Origin: Allolobophora icterica
Taxonomy: Eukaryota; Annelida; Clitellata; Crassiclitellata; Lumbricidae
Direction of reading: 5' to 3'
DNA length: 64,000 bases
Assembly (NCBI GenBank): GCA_963556255.1
Contig: OY744617.1
Span: 30,323,648-30,387,647, forward strand
Shown here: positions 1 through 12,300 of the stretch, one piece after another
Position numbering within the stretch: position 1 is the stretch's first letter
Layout: each line of letters opens with the position of its first letter
Program-made: the position numbers and the translations under genes
The notes under the pieces: generated by a model
Databases searched by the model: none
What the model saw: only the letters and a program-made list of their open reading frames with translations
What the model was told of the DNA's origin: nothing

Positions 1-191
1 TAGCCCACAGAGCTTCCTGCTGTCTATGAAAAACCATAACCCCTTCTACTAGTGATTTTTTCCTTTCTACTTAAATGTGACTTAATATTAGGAATTGTGT
101 TTCAATACGTTAAGAAGCCTGCTGAAATACGTTGAAGACATCATCAGCTACCAAGACATGTACACTAAATGTTTGAATTGATTTCGCATAG

Positions 192-352
192 TTCTGAATT
201 CCATCGCCAAAGTCAACGAGGCGATCGACACTGGAAACTCTGCACTGACCTTCAAATCTCTTTGCGATGACTACGCACACATGATGGATGTTGATGAGGG
301 ATGCAAAGAAAAATACCAGAAACGACTTAGCAGACTGAAGGCCTCAAAACAG
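192..352 (+). CDS. IQGAP: IQGAP exon: repeat region, first in window
   Basis: The acceptor AG is at 190-191. After two bases completing a codon, the frame reads LNSIAKVNEAIDTGN and continues to RLKASKQ before a GT donor at 353. The xxIxxINEAIDxGN pattern is the IQGAP coiled-coil repeat. The preceding 190 bases look intronic. Confidence 0.85.
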
Positions 353-3300
353 GTATTCATTTATACTAACGTTTTACCAGACAGTGGCATGTAATTTAAT
401 GTAATCACAGATTTATATAGCACCTCTTCAAGAGAGACTCATTAGAGACGCTCCAGACCTAACAATGGAGAAACCAGATGGCAGCATTGATGATAAATTG
501 GTGTGTTGTACATAGGTGATTTTGATGAAGAACTCAGAGAAATAATCAAACACTGATGTCAGATTTATATTTCCTGTATTTTTTCCTGTAGTGGGACTGG
601 GTAGCCCAATGGAATGAGCCCTCGACCTGTAGCATGGAGAGTATGGGTTCGAGCCTTCACTCAGGCGGTCACTGTGTAGGGACCTTGAGCAAGTCCTTCA
701 CTCACAATTGCTCAGCGCCATCGATAGATGCTTGGTCATTAGATAGTGGCGCTTAGTAAATGCTTAACACGGAGAGTACGGGTTCGAGCCTTCACTTTGG
801 CGATCATTGTATAGGGACCATGAGCAAGGCCTTCACTCACAATTGCTCGGCGCCATCGATGTTCTGTCATATGGTTTTATGGTCATGTGTGCACTTCTGA
901 ACTTTGGACAGAGGGCAATATCATATGCAGTTGTATTGAAGTGTATTGTATTGTAGTGTATTGTCTATGTTGCATTTGTTTATAGGCTGGTGCTTCAGGT
1001 GGCTGTTGTCTGCTGACTCACAGTGAAATCCAGCGGTGCATCGGCGAAACCAATCAGCAAGTTATGGATGAACATGAAAGTACGAACAATTCGCTAATAA
1101 CGATTGATTGAAATGCACAAGGAATATATTCAATGCCTTAAAACCTTGATGTTATAGTATATCTTTAACTTATTTGCTGATGTTTAACACTGACGAGGAG
1201 CTCATGTTGTAAATGTGGGAACGTATGTTCAAATTTTTTTTTTCAAATACGATTGGTGGCCGATTGTGCTGCCAGTAGTAACCACAGTGATCCTGTTGAA
1301 GGAGCAGGGTTTTGATCTGGTAAAATCACTATAACCAATCCAAATGTTTGGTTGACTGGCAAAAGTGACTATGTTTTTCCATTTGCTAGAAAATTTTTGG
1401 TGCATTTTGCTATTGTGTATTGAAACGGAGGTGACGTTTATGATTGAAATGGTTTTTTAATGATCGAAATTGTTTTCTTTTATGATCATTTGTTTTACCT
1501 TCATTTGTTTGTTTTCTTTTATGATCGAAATTGTTAGTTTTCTTTTATGATTGAAATGATTTGGTTTCTTCTTCTCTTGTCAAATTTATTGATTTTTTGT
1601 GTTTGTAATTTTTTCTCAGAGATAACAGCAATTGGCCAAATCAACGAAGCAATAGATAGGAACAACGCAAGAGCAACACTGGCCTGTCTCAAAATGCCGT
1701 CAGCCAGTCTCCAGTTTGTGAATGATAAACAAATGGTTCACTATCAACAACTACTCGCACAGATCAAGTCTGAGAAAGCAGAGGTAACAACTGCCTTCCA
1801 CTGTCTTCCATACATAACTTTATCACAGGATATGTTGGTGTTAATTTGTTTTGTAATCATAATTGGAAACTCCAAATTTCTATAGTACTATTCTAAGGCT
1901 AAGCGCAGGGCATCAGCTTATTTACAAGCACTGCGTTGTATCCTAGGGGTTGTCCAGAGAACGATGTCCTGTTGAGATCTGAGTCTGTTGCTTGAGAGAG
2001 GAGGTAGAGGCAGGTTTCATTGAAGATGAGTTAGCTTAGAAGACGGAGGATTGGATGAATTATGGTAGGAATTCTTTAAGTGGTGGGACTTTAGTTTACG
2101 TGTGGTACACCTGTGAGGTGAAAACTAGAGGACCCTGAGGCAGGTAATGCAGATATTTAATTTAACTTTTTATGTACCATGTAACCAAAGTTCAGTGTCA
2201 TGTGATGTAGGGTAATTGGACCTTTATAGCATTTTATTGGACATCAACAGTGTTTAAGTTCAGGTATGAATAAATATGTGAAAATATCGTCTGGAATGGC
2301 TGAACTATTATTATTTGTATTATTAATTATTCATTTATTACATTTTGGGTCCCTCGAGCACATGCTGCTATTAGACAGCGCCAGTCTTTTCTGTTGTGGG
2401 ACCCTCCGTCTGTGTAGGTCTGTTGAAGAGGTGCTACATAAATTCTCAGAATGAATGAACGGAATTTAAGTTTTCTTTCTTTGTAAGAGGCAGCTCGCTC
2501 TTTGTTGTATAGGAAATGAATGATCCGACTGCTGTCTTGTGGTACGAGGAAATCCAGAGCACCATTGATCTTGCTAATGCTCATGCTGAAGAAGGCACCA
2601 AAAGTAAGACGAACTGATTACCGTATGTACATATCTCTGTTTCGATCAGGTGATAATCGTACACACTTGAAAGTCGTTCATTCGAAAACACTTTCGTTTT
2701 GATATAGTGGTTTGTTATTATCCAGCTGTTTAGTACTGTGGTTACTTATTTTGTAGTAATTATTCTTCTGCTGTTTTATAGTTACCTGGTAATTTTGCAG
2801 CAGTTTGGACACTGTGGATTTGTCATATGAGGTTTTCTGGTACTATGGATTGTTATTTTATGACCTGGCACTGATTATTTTAAGCAGTTTTGTTATTTCA
2901 TAATTACAGTTACTTGGGAAACAGGAGCCGATTGGTTAGTGCTCTTCTTGTAACCCAGAGAGTAGTTGTTCAAGCCTCCCCCATGGGACGCTTGCTATGT
3001 AGGGACTTCGAGCAATTTCTTTAATCACAATCGATCAGCTCCATTGACTGTTGCGTGATCTTATACAGTGGTACTTAATGAATGCATAATGATAATAATT
3101 TTGGTACTGTGTTTTTGTTATTGTACGGTCATCTGGTACTGTGGTTGTAGTGTCTGTTTGTGTGGCTGCCATTAACATTGCTGTCGAATGTGACGATGAA
3201 AATAATCTGCTGAACTGCCTCCAGAACAACAGCGTCCGTCTTCACGGAGTGACACCTCGTTGCATCGGAGATTATCTCCGACACCTGAAGGCGTTCAAAG

Positions 3301-6300
3301 AGGAAAAGGAACAAAGTGGTGCGGAAGATTTTCACTCCTCTGCCTGCATTCATGCGTTGGGCCAAGGGTGGACCAACGTTGTCCAACTTTGGCCCAGCGT
3401 GTGTTTGTGTGCTGGGTCAGTATTGATGATTACTGGTACAGCATCAAAATTGGCAAGGATTAAGTCAGGGGTGTCAAAAGGCCGGCCCATGGGCCATTTC
3501 TGGCTTGCCGATGATGGTTTTCTGGTCTGTGAAGCCTTGCCTAAAGACTACACAGTTTGATAATAAAAGTTCAAATTTGTCATTTTACCTTCATTTTGCT
3601 CAGGCACCTTTGATGCTCTGGCCCGCCACTTGCTGGAAAATATTGCCAATGGCCCACCATTAAAAGTTTTTGACACCGCTGGGTTAGGTCAATGCATCTA
3701 AGCAGAAAAGTTGGGAATCATTATCAGGATAAAAGGATGGTTTTATTGATGGAATTGCCCAGGTTTTCAAAGTGAGGTATGAAAGAAGCTGGCTTTCCAT
3801 CTCCTAGTAGGATTTCCTGAGCTTAGAGATGCGAGTAATGGAACTGTGACAAGGGAACTTCCAGTGATATTTGTGGTGGAGTAACTCCAACTCTAAAGAC
3901 AGGTTGAAGTACTTTTGACCATTTAATGTATGAATCTGCTGTTAATTGCTTTCCCAGGTGAGACCGGTAGCAATTGCTGTTTATTTCTTTTCCCAGGTGA
4001 GACCGGTAGCGGGTGGATGATGCACAAATTGAGGGATGGATTCAGGTTCTTCTTTAACGTCAATTCGCTGACTCATTCTTGGCAGAAAACGGAAGACGTG
4101 AGGAAGGACTACTCGCTCCTAACAAGAGAAGAAATTCAGGCATGATTCTATCTTTAAATTTCCCCACTTCTTTTATCGTTCGTTGCAGCTTTTATTTATT
4201 GGTCTTCAAAGATTTCTTATTCTAGAAAGATTTTGCAAAATATGATTTCCTTAGAGAGTTTTTCACTGTCAAGGAATCATTTTAATAATTTACAGTTCTT
4301 GTTAAGCTGAATATGTTTTATAGTCATTTTGAGTGAGTGGGTCATGATAGCCGATTGGTGGAGTGGTCAGCATGTATCGCGAATATGTAGGACAGGTTCA
4401 AACCTCAACGTAGGTGGGCAATATGTAGGTACCTTAAGCAAGTCCTTAGCACATGATTGCTCAATGCCATTGGTCTTCTGTCGTGTGGCTGTGTGCACCA
4501 CTTTTGTTCTTTGGAAAGACGGCAAAATCAAATACAATTGTACTTTTAAAGCTATTATGGAACGATTACTAAGATCGTAAGTGGAGTTCTTGCTGCTTCT
4601 GTTCGCTGCCATAAATATTTCCGTTTCCCTCTGGGCTTCTCACACTGGGAGCATCTCTGATTACGTTGTACTGAGAGAGGCGCTTTAGAAATCTTCAAAT
4701 ACGATACCATACAATTCAGCCAATTAAATTTGGAGTGGACTGATTTTCGTAAAAATGCTTACCGGTACATTTCAAAGGGCTGTATATGACGTTTGTTACT
4801 GAATGAATCTTGGTTTCTTTTCTGCAGGCTTGCATCTCTGAAGTAACAGCTGCTTACGATCGCCATCTGCTGTACCAAATGAACGAAAGGTTCATTGTTC
4901 TGCTTCAGGCAAGATTTCGAGGTGCCCTCGCCAGACGAAGGTTTCGCAAGAGAAAGATCTTTTACCGAACTCGTCTTCCTGCGATCGTCAAGATCCAGGT
5001 TTTGTTTCCATTTACTTTTATTGAACTCATTGTTCGCTCATTTCTGCATCTTGTGTTTGATTTCTACTGCACCGTATGAAATTAGGCAGTTTAAAATTTG
5101 TTTTAAAACATATTTTTGCAACCATTGCTTCCTCGTGCTATGGACCATCCTCCTGGAACAGTCTCCATGAGGCTTACAATCTATTTCGTTACAGACAGCT
5201 CAGGAAACATTTTCAAGCCATCTTAGGATGCACCTCTTTAGATTTGTTTGATTGTCACGTTAAGCACCCTTGTGGTATTCTTAAAAGGTTGATGTTTGCC
5301 TGGAGCATCCAATTTCAGACAGTTAGTTTTATTCCTTAAATCGAAAATTCCACGAGAAAGATGTACTGATCAAATGTGAGCAGGGACGTACACTTCAAAC
5401 AAGTTGATAGGCGCTTTATAAATTTATCAAATGCATACTTGCATACAAGAAATGTGAATCAGTTTGCGTATTGTGTTTTGCGTGTTTTTTAGTCGTGGTG
5501 GAGAATGATCAGAGCAAGAAACAGCTACACTGACCGCATCGAATACTTCAGAAGTCGAGAAGACGCTGCAGTTGAAGTACTTAAACAGTTGTATATTATT
5601 ATGCATTTGTTAAATGCCTCTATCTAATGACCAGGCACCAATTACAGGCACTGAGCAATTGTGAATGAAGGACTTACTCAAGGTCCTACACAATAACTGC
5701 CTAGCGGGAGGAGGCTCAAACCTGTACTCTCCATGTTACAAGATGAGTGCTATAACCAATCAGCCACCGTGTTCCACACTCTTATGCGCTGTTACATAAT
5801 TGTTGTGTGTACATTTGGCAAAGTGTAATGTAATGTAATCTAAGACTTCCATGACACAACTGTAATAATGCTCAAGGTAGTTGATGGTTGCCAGTAAGCG
5901 GAATCATTGTGCAAGCCAAATTCCATGCGGAGTCCAGTTAAAAGCCAAGAATGGCTGTTTGTGTGGGCTTAACAGCAGTATGTTTTCTGCCTTCTAACAC
6001 TGAACTCGGTTAGACATAAGATAACGGAGTGAGAGAGCTGGACGGGAAGGACGTGATAGCTCATGGTTAAATTTACCAGCCTCCTCTTTGCGTACCATTG
6101 CTGTAATAAATATAGCACTTCGTTTTCTTTGAAATCGGAAGTTCTGAGTCGTACATTTAGTTTTATGCTATAAACAAACCAGCTCTTCTAGTATGTCATT
6201 GTTGTGATTGTTAACTGTATGAATATCAAAGCGTTAAACGTACAATCCTGATAACTGGTGAGACCCAGATTTTCTTACTCTTGTAGCTTCTTTTGACCCT

Positions 6301-9300
6301 TTAATGGCGAGATTGTACTAAAATGGATTGGGAAATGAATGCAGCTCGTCGTTAAAGTGTTAAACATGCTTCGTATCTGATGTTGGCATTTTGTTTTCAT
6401 TTAGATTCAGTCGTATGTGCGGATGTACCTGGCAAGAACGGCGTTCCTTGAAAAGCTGCAGTTCTTCAGAGATCGAGTAAGAAATGAAGAGTCTTGTTAC
6501 TGATATGACTCGCTGATGGAGAGTGATGAGTCAGCGTTTTCTTGTGCAATGTTACTTCTATGAAACCACTATCTAATTCACAAGGAAGTTAACACAAAGC
6601 CTCTCTACAGATCCGTTTAATGTCTTGCCTTTGCCCAGATCTGCACTTCATGTTTGATAGTCCTAAACTGATATGTTTTAAATGACCATACTCTGCCATA
6701 CACTGATATGTTTTAAATGACCATACACTGCTGTACACTGACCATACGTTGTCGTACAGTGATATGTTTTAACAGTTTACTGACGAGTGCATCCTAAAAT
6801 GTATGGAAAACTAATCCCTCTCAATGTTAAAAGGTTAAAGGGCCATACACTGTCATACACTGTTATGTTTTAAATGACCATGCACTGCCATGCGGTAATA
6901 TGTTTTAAATGACCATACATTGATATGTTTTAAATGACCATACACTGCCATACACTATTATGTTTTAAATGACCACACACCGATATGTTTTAAATGACCA
7001 TACACTGCGATGCACTGATTTGTTTTAAATGACCATGCACTGATGTTTTAAATGACCATGCACTGCCATACAATGATATGTTTTAAATGACCACACACTG
7101 ATATGTTTTAAATGACCATACACTGCGACACACTGATATGTTTTAAATGACCATACACCACATAAGAAGCAGGAGTTTTCAGATTGTCATTGTTGCTTTG
7201 ACATGTTCTCTAGGTTGAAGCAGTTGTGAAGATTCAGGCTTTCATGAGATCAGCTTGGGCAAGACAAGACTACAAAGCTCTGAGTAAGTTTGCCATTTTC
7301 TGTAAAAAGAGATTATTTGGAAATAATTATTATTGGTAAGCACAATTGAGCTGGTTTTCTTTTATTTTTAATATTATTACTATTGTTACAACAGAAAATT
7401 TTTAACTCATACATGGTCACACAGAGATGCGAATCTGAGGCGTGGTTAGTCAGTTGCCGGGTGAAGAGCAGTTAGATATTCCGCGGTTTGAAAGCCAACG
7501 AGAATTAGTGAGTTTTGCTTTGTTTTGCTCGTGCTTTGTTTGAGATGGGCGTAACAGTGGCTTTGGCATTTGTGTTAATTCATGTGATGGATGGCGATTT
7601 GTATAGGCAGGTTACTCATGTTTGTAAACAATTACTTTACTGTTATGACGACAGTTACTCATTATTACAAGCACTATTACTGTTTACTACTGCTTTTTGT
7701 GGCACTAGTATGTGTATCGTTAGAGTCACGATATCAAAGGTAGCAAGCATTGTTTCTTTCAGACCAATTCCTTTTGTTTCGATGATCAGGAACAGATGTA
7801 ATGGTTTTGCTGTTTTTTCAGTGCATGGGGGCAATCCCCCGATAAGTGTGGTGCGCAAGTTTGTCCATCTGCTGGACATTGGGGATAACGACTACTCCGA
7901 AGAGATAGGTATGTGTGCCTTGATATCTGAATAGATACATTCATGTGTGCCTGGATATCGGAATAGATCTATTCACTTGTGCCTGGATATCTGAATAGAT
8001 TTATTTGTGATTCATGTGGGCCTGGATCTCTGAATAGATCTATCTATTCATGTGTGCCTAGATATTCGAATAGATCTATTCATGTGTGCGTAGATATCTG
8101 ACTAGGTCTATTAATGTGTACTTGGATTTTCTAATAGATCTATTTGGTTCTATTAAAATTAATTAAGTTTTAATTATCTTACTCGATCTCTGAAGAACTG
8201 ATAATTAAATACTTAAAAAATATTAACAGTAATTTTAATTTACTTAAAAATCTGGATCAAAAAAGAATTGAATCCTTTAACGACAAGTGTGCTAAAAGGG
8301 ACTGAGAAAACAATGCAGCTCATTGTTAAAGTGTTAAACTAAACATCCATAATAACCTAATTTCATCGTGTTCATTTCTTTCCAGAATTGGAGAAATTGC
8401 GACAGCAGGTTGTGACTGAGATACGTAGCAACCAACAGCTTGAAGCTGATCTTAACCAGATGGATATCAAGATTGGGCTTCTTGTCAAGAATCGCATCAC
8501 ACTCCAGGTGAGTAGTTTATATCACAGGTAAGTGAGAATGATATGCTGCAGGTAAGTGCATTGTATCATGCTGCAGGTAAGTACACTGTATCACAGGTTA
8601 GTTAGAATGATATGCTGCAGGTGAGTGCATTGTATCACAAGTGAGTTAGAATGATATCATGCTGCAGGTAAGTACACTGTATCACAGGTAAGTTAGAATA
8701 TCAGTCTGCAGATGAGTATCTTGTACAATGGTTGGGATAGAATCATACGAATTATACGATGAGTTAGAATCGCATGACACCACAGATGTGCTCTGTGTAT
8801 TGCAGGTAAATGGTTCTGTGGTAAGCACTGATGAGATAAAGTGTTGACTAGTACTTTATTTTTATGACAGCTGCTTTGCCTGTTAGTACTTTGTGTTGTA
8901 TAAGAGTACTTTAAATGCTTTGGTATGTTGTTGTGAATTATTTCAGATATAGAGCTGTTACTTCCTTTGAAGATGTAGGTTTTGACTTTATGCCCAGTGG
9001 GACACAAGAGCAAATAGGTGAGAGCGCTTGGCCTGCAATGCGGAGAGTATGGGTTTGATCCTCTATTCAGGCAGTCACTGTGTAGAGACCTTGAGCAAGT
9101 CAAGTCCTTAATGCACAGCTGCTCAGCGCCGTCGACGTTCTGTTGTATGCTCGCACGTGCGCTTCAGAACTTCGGAAGGAGGGCAGTATCAAATACAGTT
9201 GTATTCTGTGTTTACTTTTTGCCTCTTTACTTTATGAATCTGGTGTTGTACCTGATGCATCTCGTACATTTACAGGACGTGATATCACAGAACAAGACCC

Positions 9301-12300
9301 TGAAGAAGCATCACGATTCTTCGGCCGCGTTGAACCAAGGTCTAAAGTCTCTGAGCAAACAGAGTCGCGAGCGCCTCGAGGCTTATCAGCACCTCTTCTA
9401 CCTGCTCCAGACGAATCCCGTCTACCTCGCCAAACTCATCTTCGAAATGCCTCAGAGCCGCACGACAAAGTTCATGGAGTCTGCCATCCTTACGCTGTAC
9501 AATTACGCGTCGAACCAGCGCGAGGAATATCTGCTGTTGAAGCTGTTCAAGACGTCCTTGGAAGAGGAAATTAAGTTCGTAATTGCAATTTCTGAAATTG
9601 GAGATATTCTTAGCTAGTGTAATCTAATGAGTTCTATCATGAGCCTCGTACTCCCATACATTTTTAAATATTATACATTTGTTTGTATGTATGGATGTAT
9701 ATACGTGGGTAACTATGTATGTAGGCCCTGTATATGTATTGTATGTGTATGTGTTTGTACGTCTGCGTGTATTTATGTATGGATTTCTGCCGAGGAGTAA
9801 TTAAATATTTTATGAATGGGACAGTGGATGGAAACTATTATTGGCCATTTCTTTTCTAGCTGTTGTTAGTATTTTAGTATCACTGTTTATTGTGGGTTTT
9901 AGTATTCGTTTGTTTTTATAAACCATTGATTTTTTCTGTCTAGGTCAAAAGTGGAAAAAATGACTGACATCATTACTGGTAATCCTATGGTCGTGAAGAT
10001 GATTGTTAGTTTCAATAGGTAAGATAATTTTGCTTGTTGTTTTGGACGTTTATTTTGTTCGTTGACGTGCTTGTGCATTTAGTCATTACGGCTTGTATGT
10101 TTTGATTGTTTGCAAAGTTGGCACTGAAGGTCAGGACGTTGCTTTAATTAAGTTCATGGTAATTCTTGCTTGATTGTCATATTAACATAGTTTTTGCACC
10201 TTTTATTCTCTGCATCATTAATTGCTGCTGTTGTTTTTGAGATTACTGTAACTGCTTGTACGCAATTTCAGAAACGACATAGTCCTTTACGCATGGCAAT
10301 ATTGCGTAGTACCATTGATTGTTGCTTTGTTATTAGATAGATAATGGCACTTAATTTGTATTCAGTTTAATTAATTAATTAGTGTTCAGTTTCAGATCAA
10401 CTACTTTTGCTTCATTTCAGAAATGGAAGAGGCCAGAGTTCATTGCGTGAACTCCTGAACCCTTTAGTCCGCAGTGTCATTGAAGACCAGCATCTCCAGA
10501 TCAACACCAACGCTGTTGAGGTCTACAAACAGTGGATCAACCAAATGGAAGCAGAAACTGGAAGAGCAAGGTAGACATGTAACACAATTCATTAATAACA
10601 TAGACAATTGAAATTTGCTTTTGAATCAGCATGACCTGTAGCCTCGCTTTGAGGAAATTTTGTCAACATGTTCGTTTGTACAATATTTATGGTAAAATAT
10701 AAATTGCCTGATTTTAAATGTTATTATGCTACATGTTATGTTAAAGTACTCATGTTTAACTTTCTTAAAGTTAAATTAAAATTTTATGATGCGATACAAA
10801 TTATTTAAATTCAGATCAATTTTAATAAACATAGTGACTGTTCTTGGCTAAAGGAACATGTTAACACTACACGTGTATACAATGATCTGGGTTTGATTCT
10901 TGAATGTCGGATCATGTTTTGTTAGTTTGGTTCGGACGGGATTCCTGTGTGAGAAGGTTTCCTGTTGTAAGACCTAATCTCATCTAATCTAATCTAATTT
11001 AATCTAATCTGATCTTAGAACTTCTATAGTACTGTGCGTCGATGGATGGCATTCCAAGACGAAACAGAAGACGGCTTTAAAAAGATTAGTTGTGAGATGA
11101 GTGATTTGAGTCCAACTTGGCCAAACGTTTATTCAGTTCCTTATGGGATGCAGTGGTGTGGCGGTATGTTCTGTGCCCTGTAACCGGAAGGTTGCAGGTT
11201 CGAATCTAACTCAAGCCACTGCATAGTGACTGTGTTACTCACCCACAATTGTCTGTGAGGAAGGCAATGGGAAGCCACCTCACTCATCTCATCCCCAGGT
11301 GGCATGAAGCCAATGGACCTGCCTTCGAGCAGAGAACTCATTATCATCATCATTATTGGGCATTTTCTTCATTGCTGCACAATTAAATCAGGCCTCTGTA
11401 TGAAATTTTATAAGACTGTGTTTACTGTTTAGTGGTCTACCATATGAAACTTCAACAGAACAGGCGCTTGAACATCAAGAAGTTCGAGATCGTATCCAGA
11501 AATCTCTCGAAGGATTACGAGACGCGACGGAGAGATTCCTATCAGCCATTCTTGCATCTGTTGAGAAAATACCGTACGTCGTTAGGGGATGTGCGATAGT
11601 CTAGTGGTTAGCGTACTGGACTGTCAGCCGGGAGGTCGGGGGTTCAAATCCCTGCCAGAGCAGATATTTGTATCCAGTTTTTGGCTCCACTTACTCTCCG
11701 TAGCCACTCGGCTATAATGAGTACACTGACCATACACATTGGCAGTGGGAAGATCAGCCGGCAAGAGGAAGAGAACTGGTCACTCACTCTCATATGCCGA
11801 GGCTAAGAAAATAAAGTCGCTAACACTTAATACCGATGACTGCATTGCAGGGTTAGCTCTTAAGGGACTGCTCTTCTTTTTCGTCCTTTTTCTCATTCAG
11901 AGATATGGTTCTGTAAATTTTATTTATTCTTGCAACCTATGATATTTTATTCATCTCCTTAAACTGTTCGTCCTTGTTCTTATTGAGAGATATGGTTATT
12001 CAGATGTTATTTCATTTTTATTTGTGTAATCTGTTATATTTGATTCATTTACGTAAATTTGATATAAAATTGTAATTTCTTGCTTTTGGGCTAAGCACAG
12101 AATGCACTTTTGCTCCTTGAACTCCTGAATATTATAAAATTATGCTTGGCAATAAAGTACAGATAGATTTATATTGAGAACTGTTGAGAAATTTCAAAAT
12201 GACATTCATTGAAGCTTATTTACAATTATAGGTATGGCATGCGGTATATGGCGAAAGTTATGCGCAATGCTCTCCATGAACATTTTCCGACAGTTCCAGA

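Noticed and set aside
5076..5339. Frame with SSCYGPSSWNSLHEAYNLFR resembling a LINE C-terminus
   Set aside because: The similarity is confined to a few residues (S-WNSL); too weak to list as a relic.
7515..7934. 139-codon frame including a hydrophobic N-terminus before the HGGNPP exon
   Set aside because: Only its end (7822-7908) is exon. The upstream part is intron read through, as splice phase and homology show.
11586..11660. Genuine tRNA gene (A- and B-box present)
   Set aside because: The sequence does not fold into a full cloverleaf and continues into the SINE body shared with several other copies.
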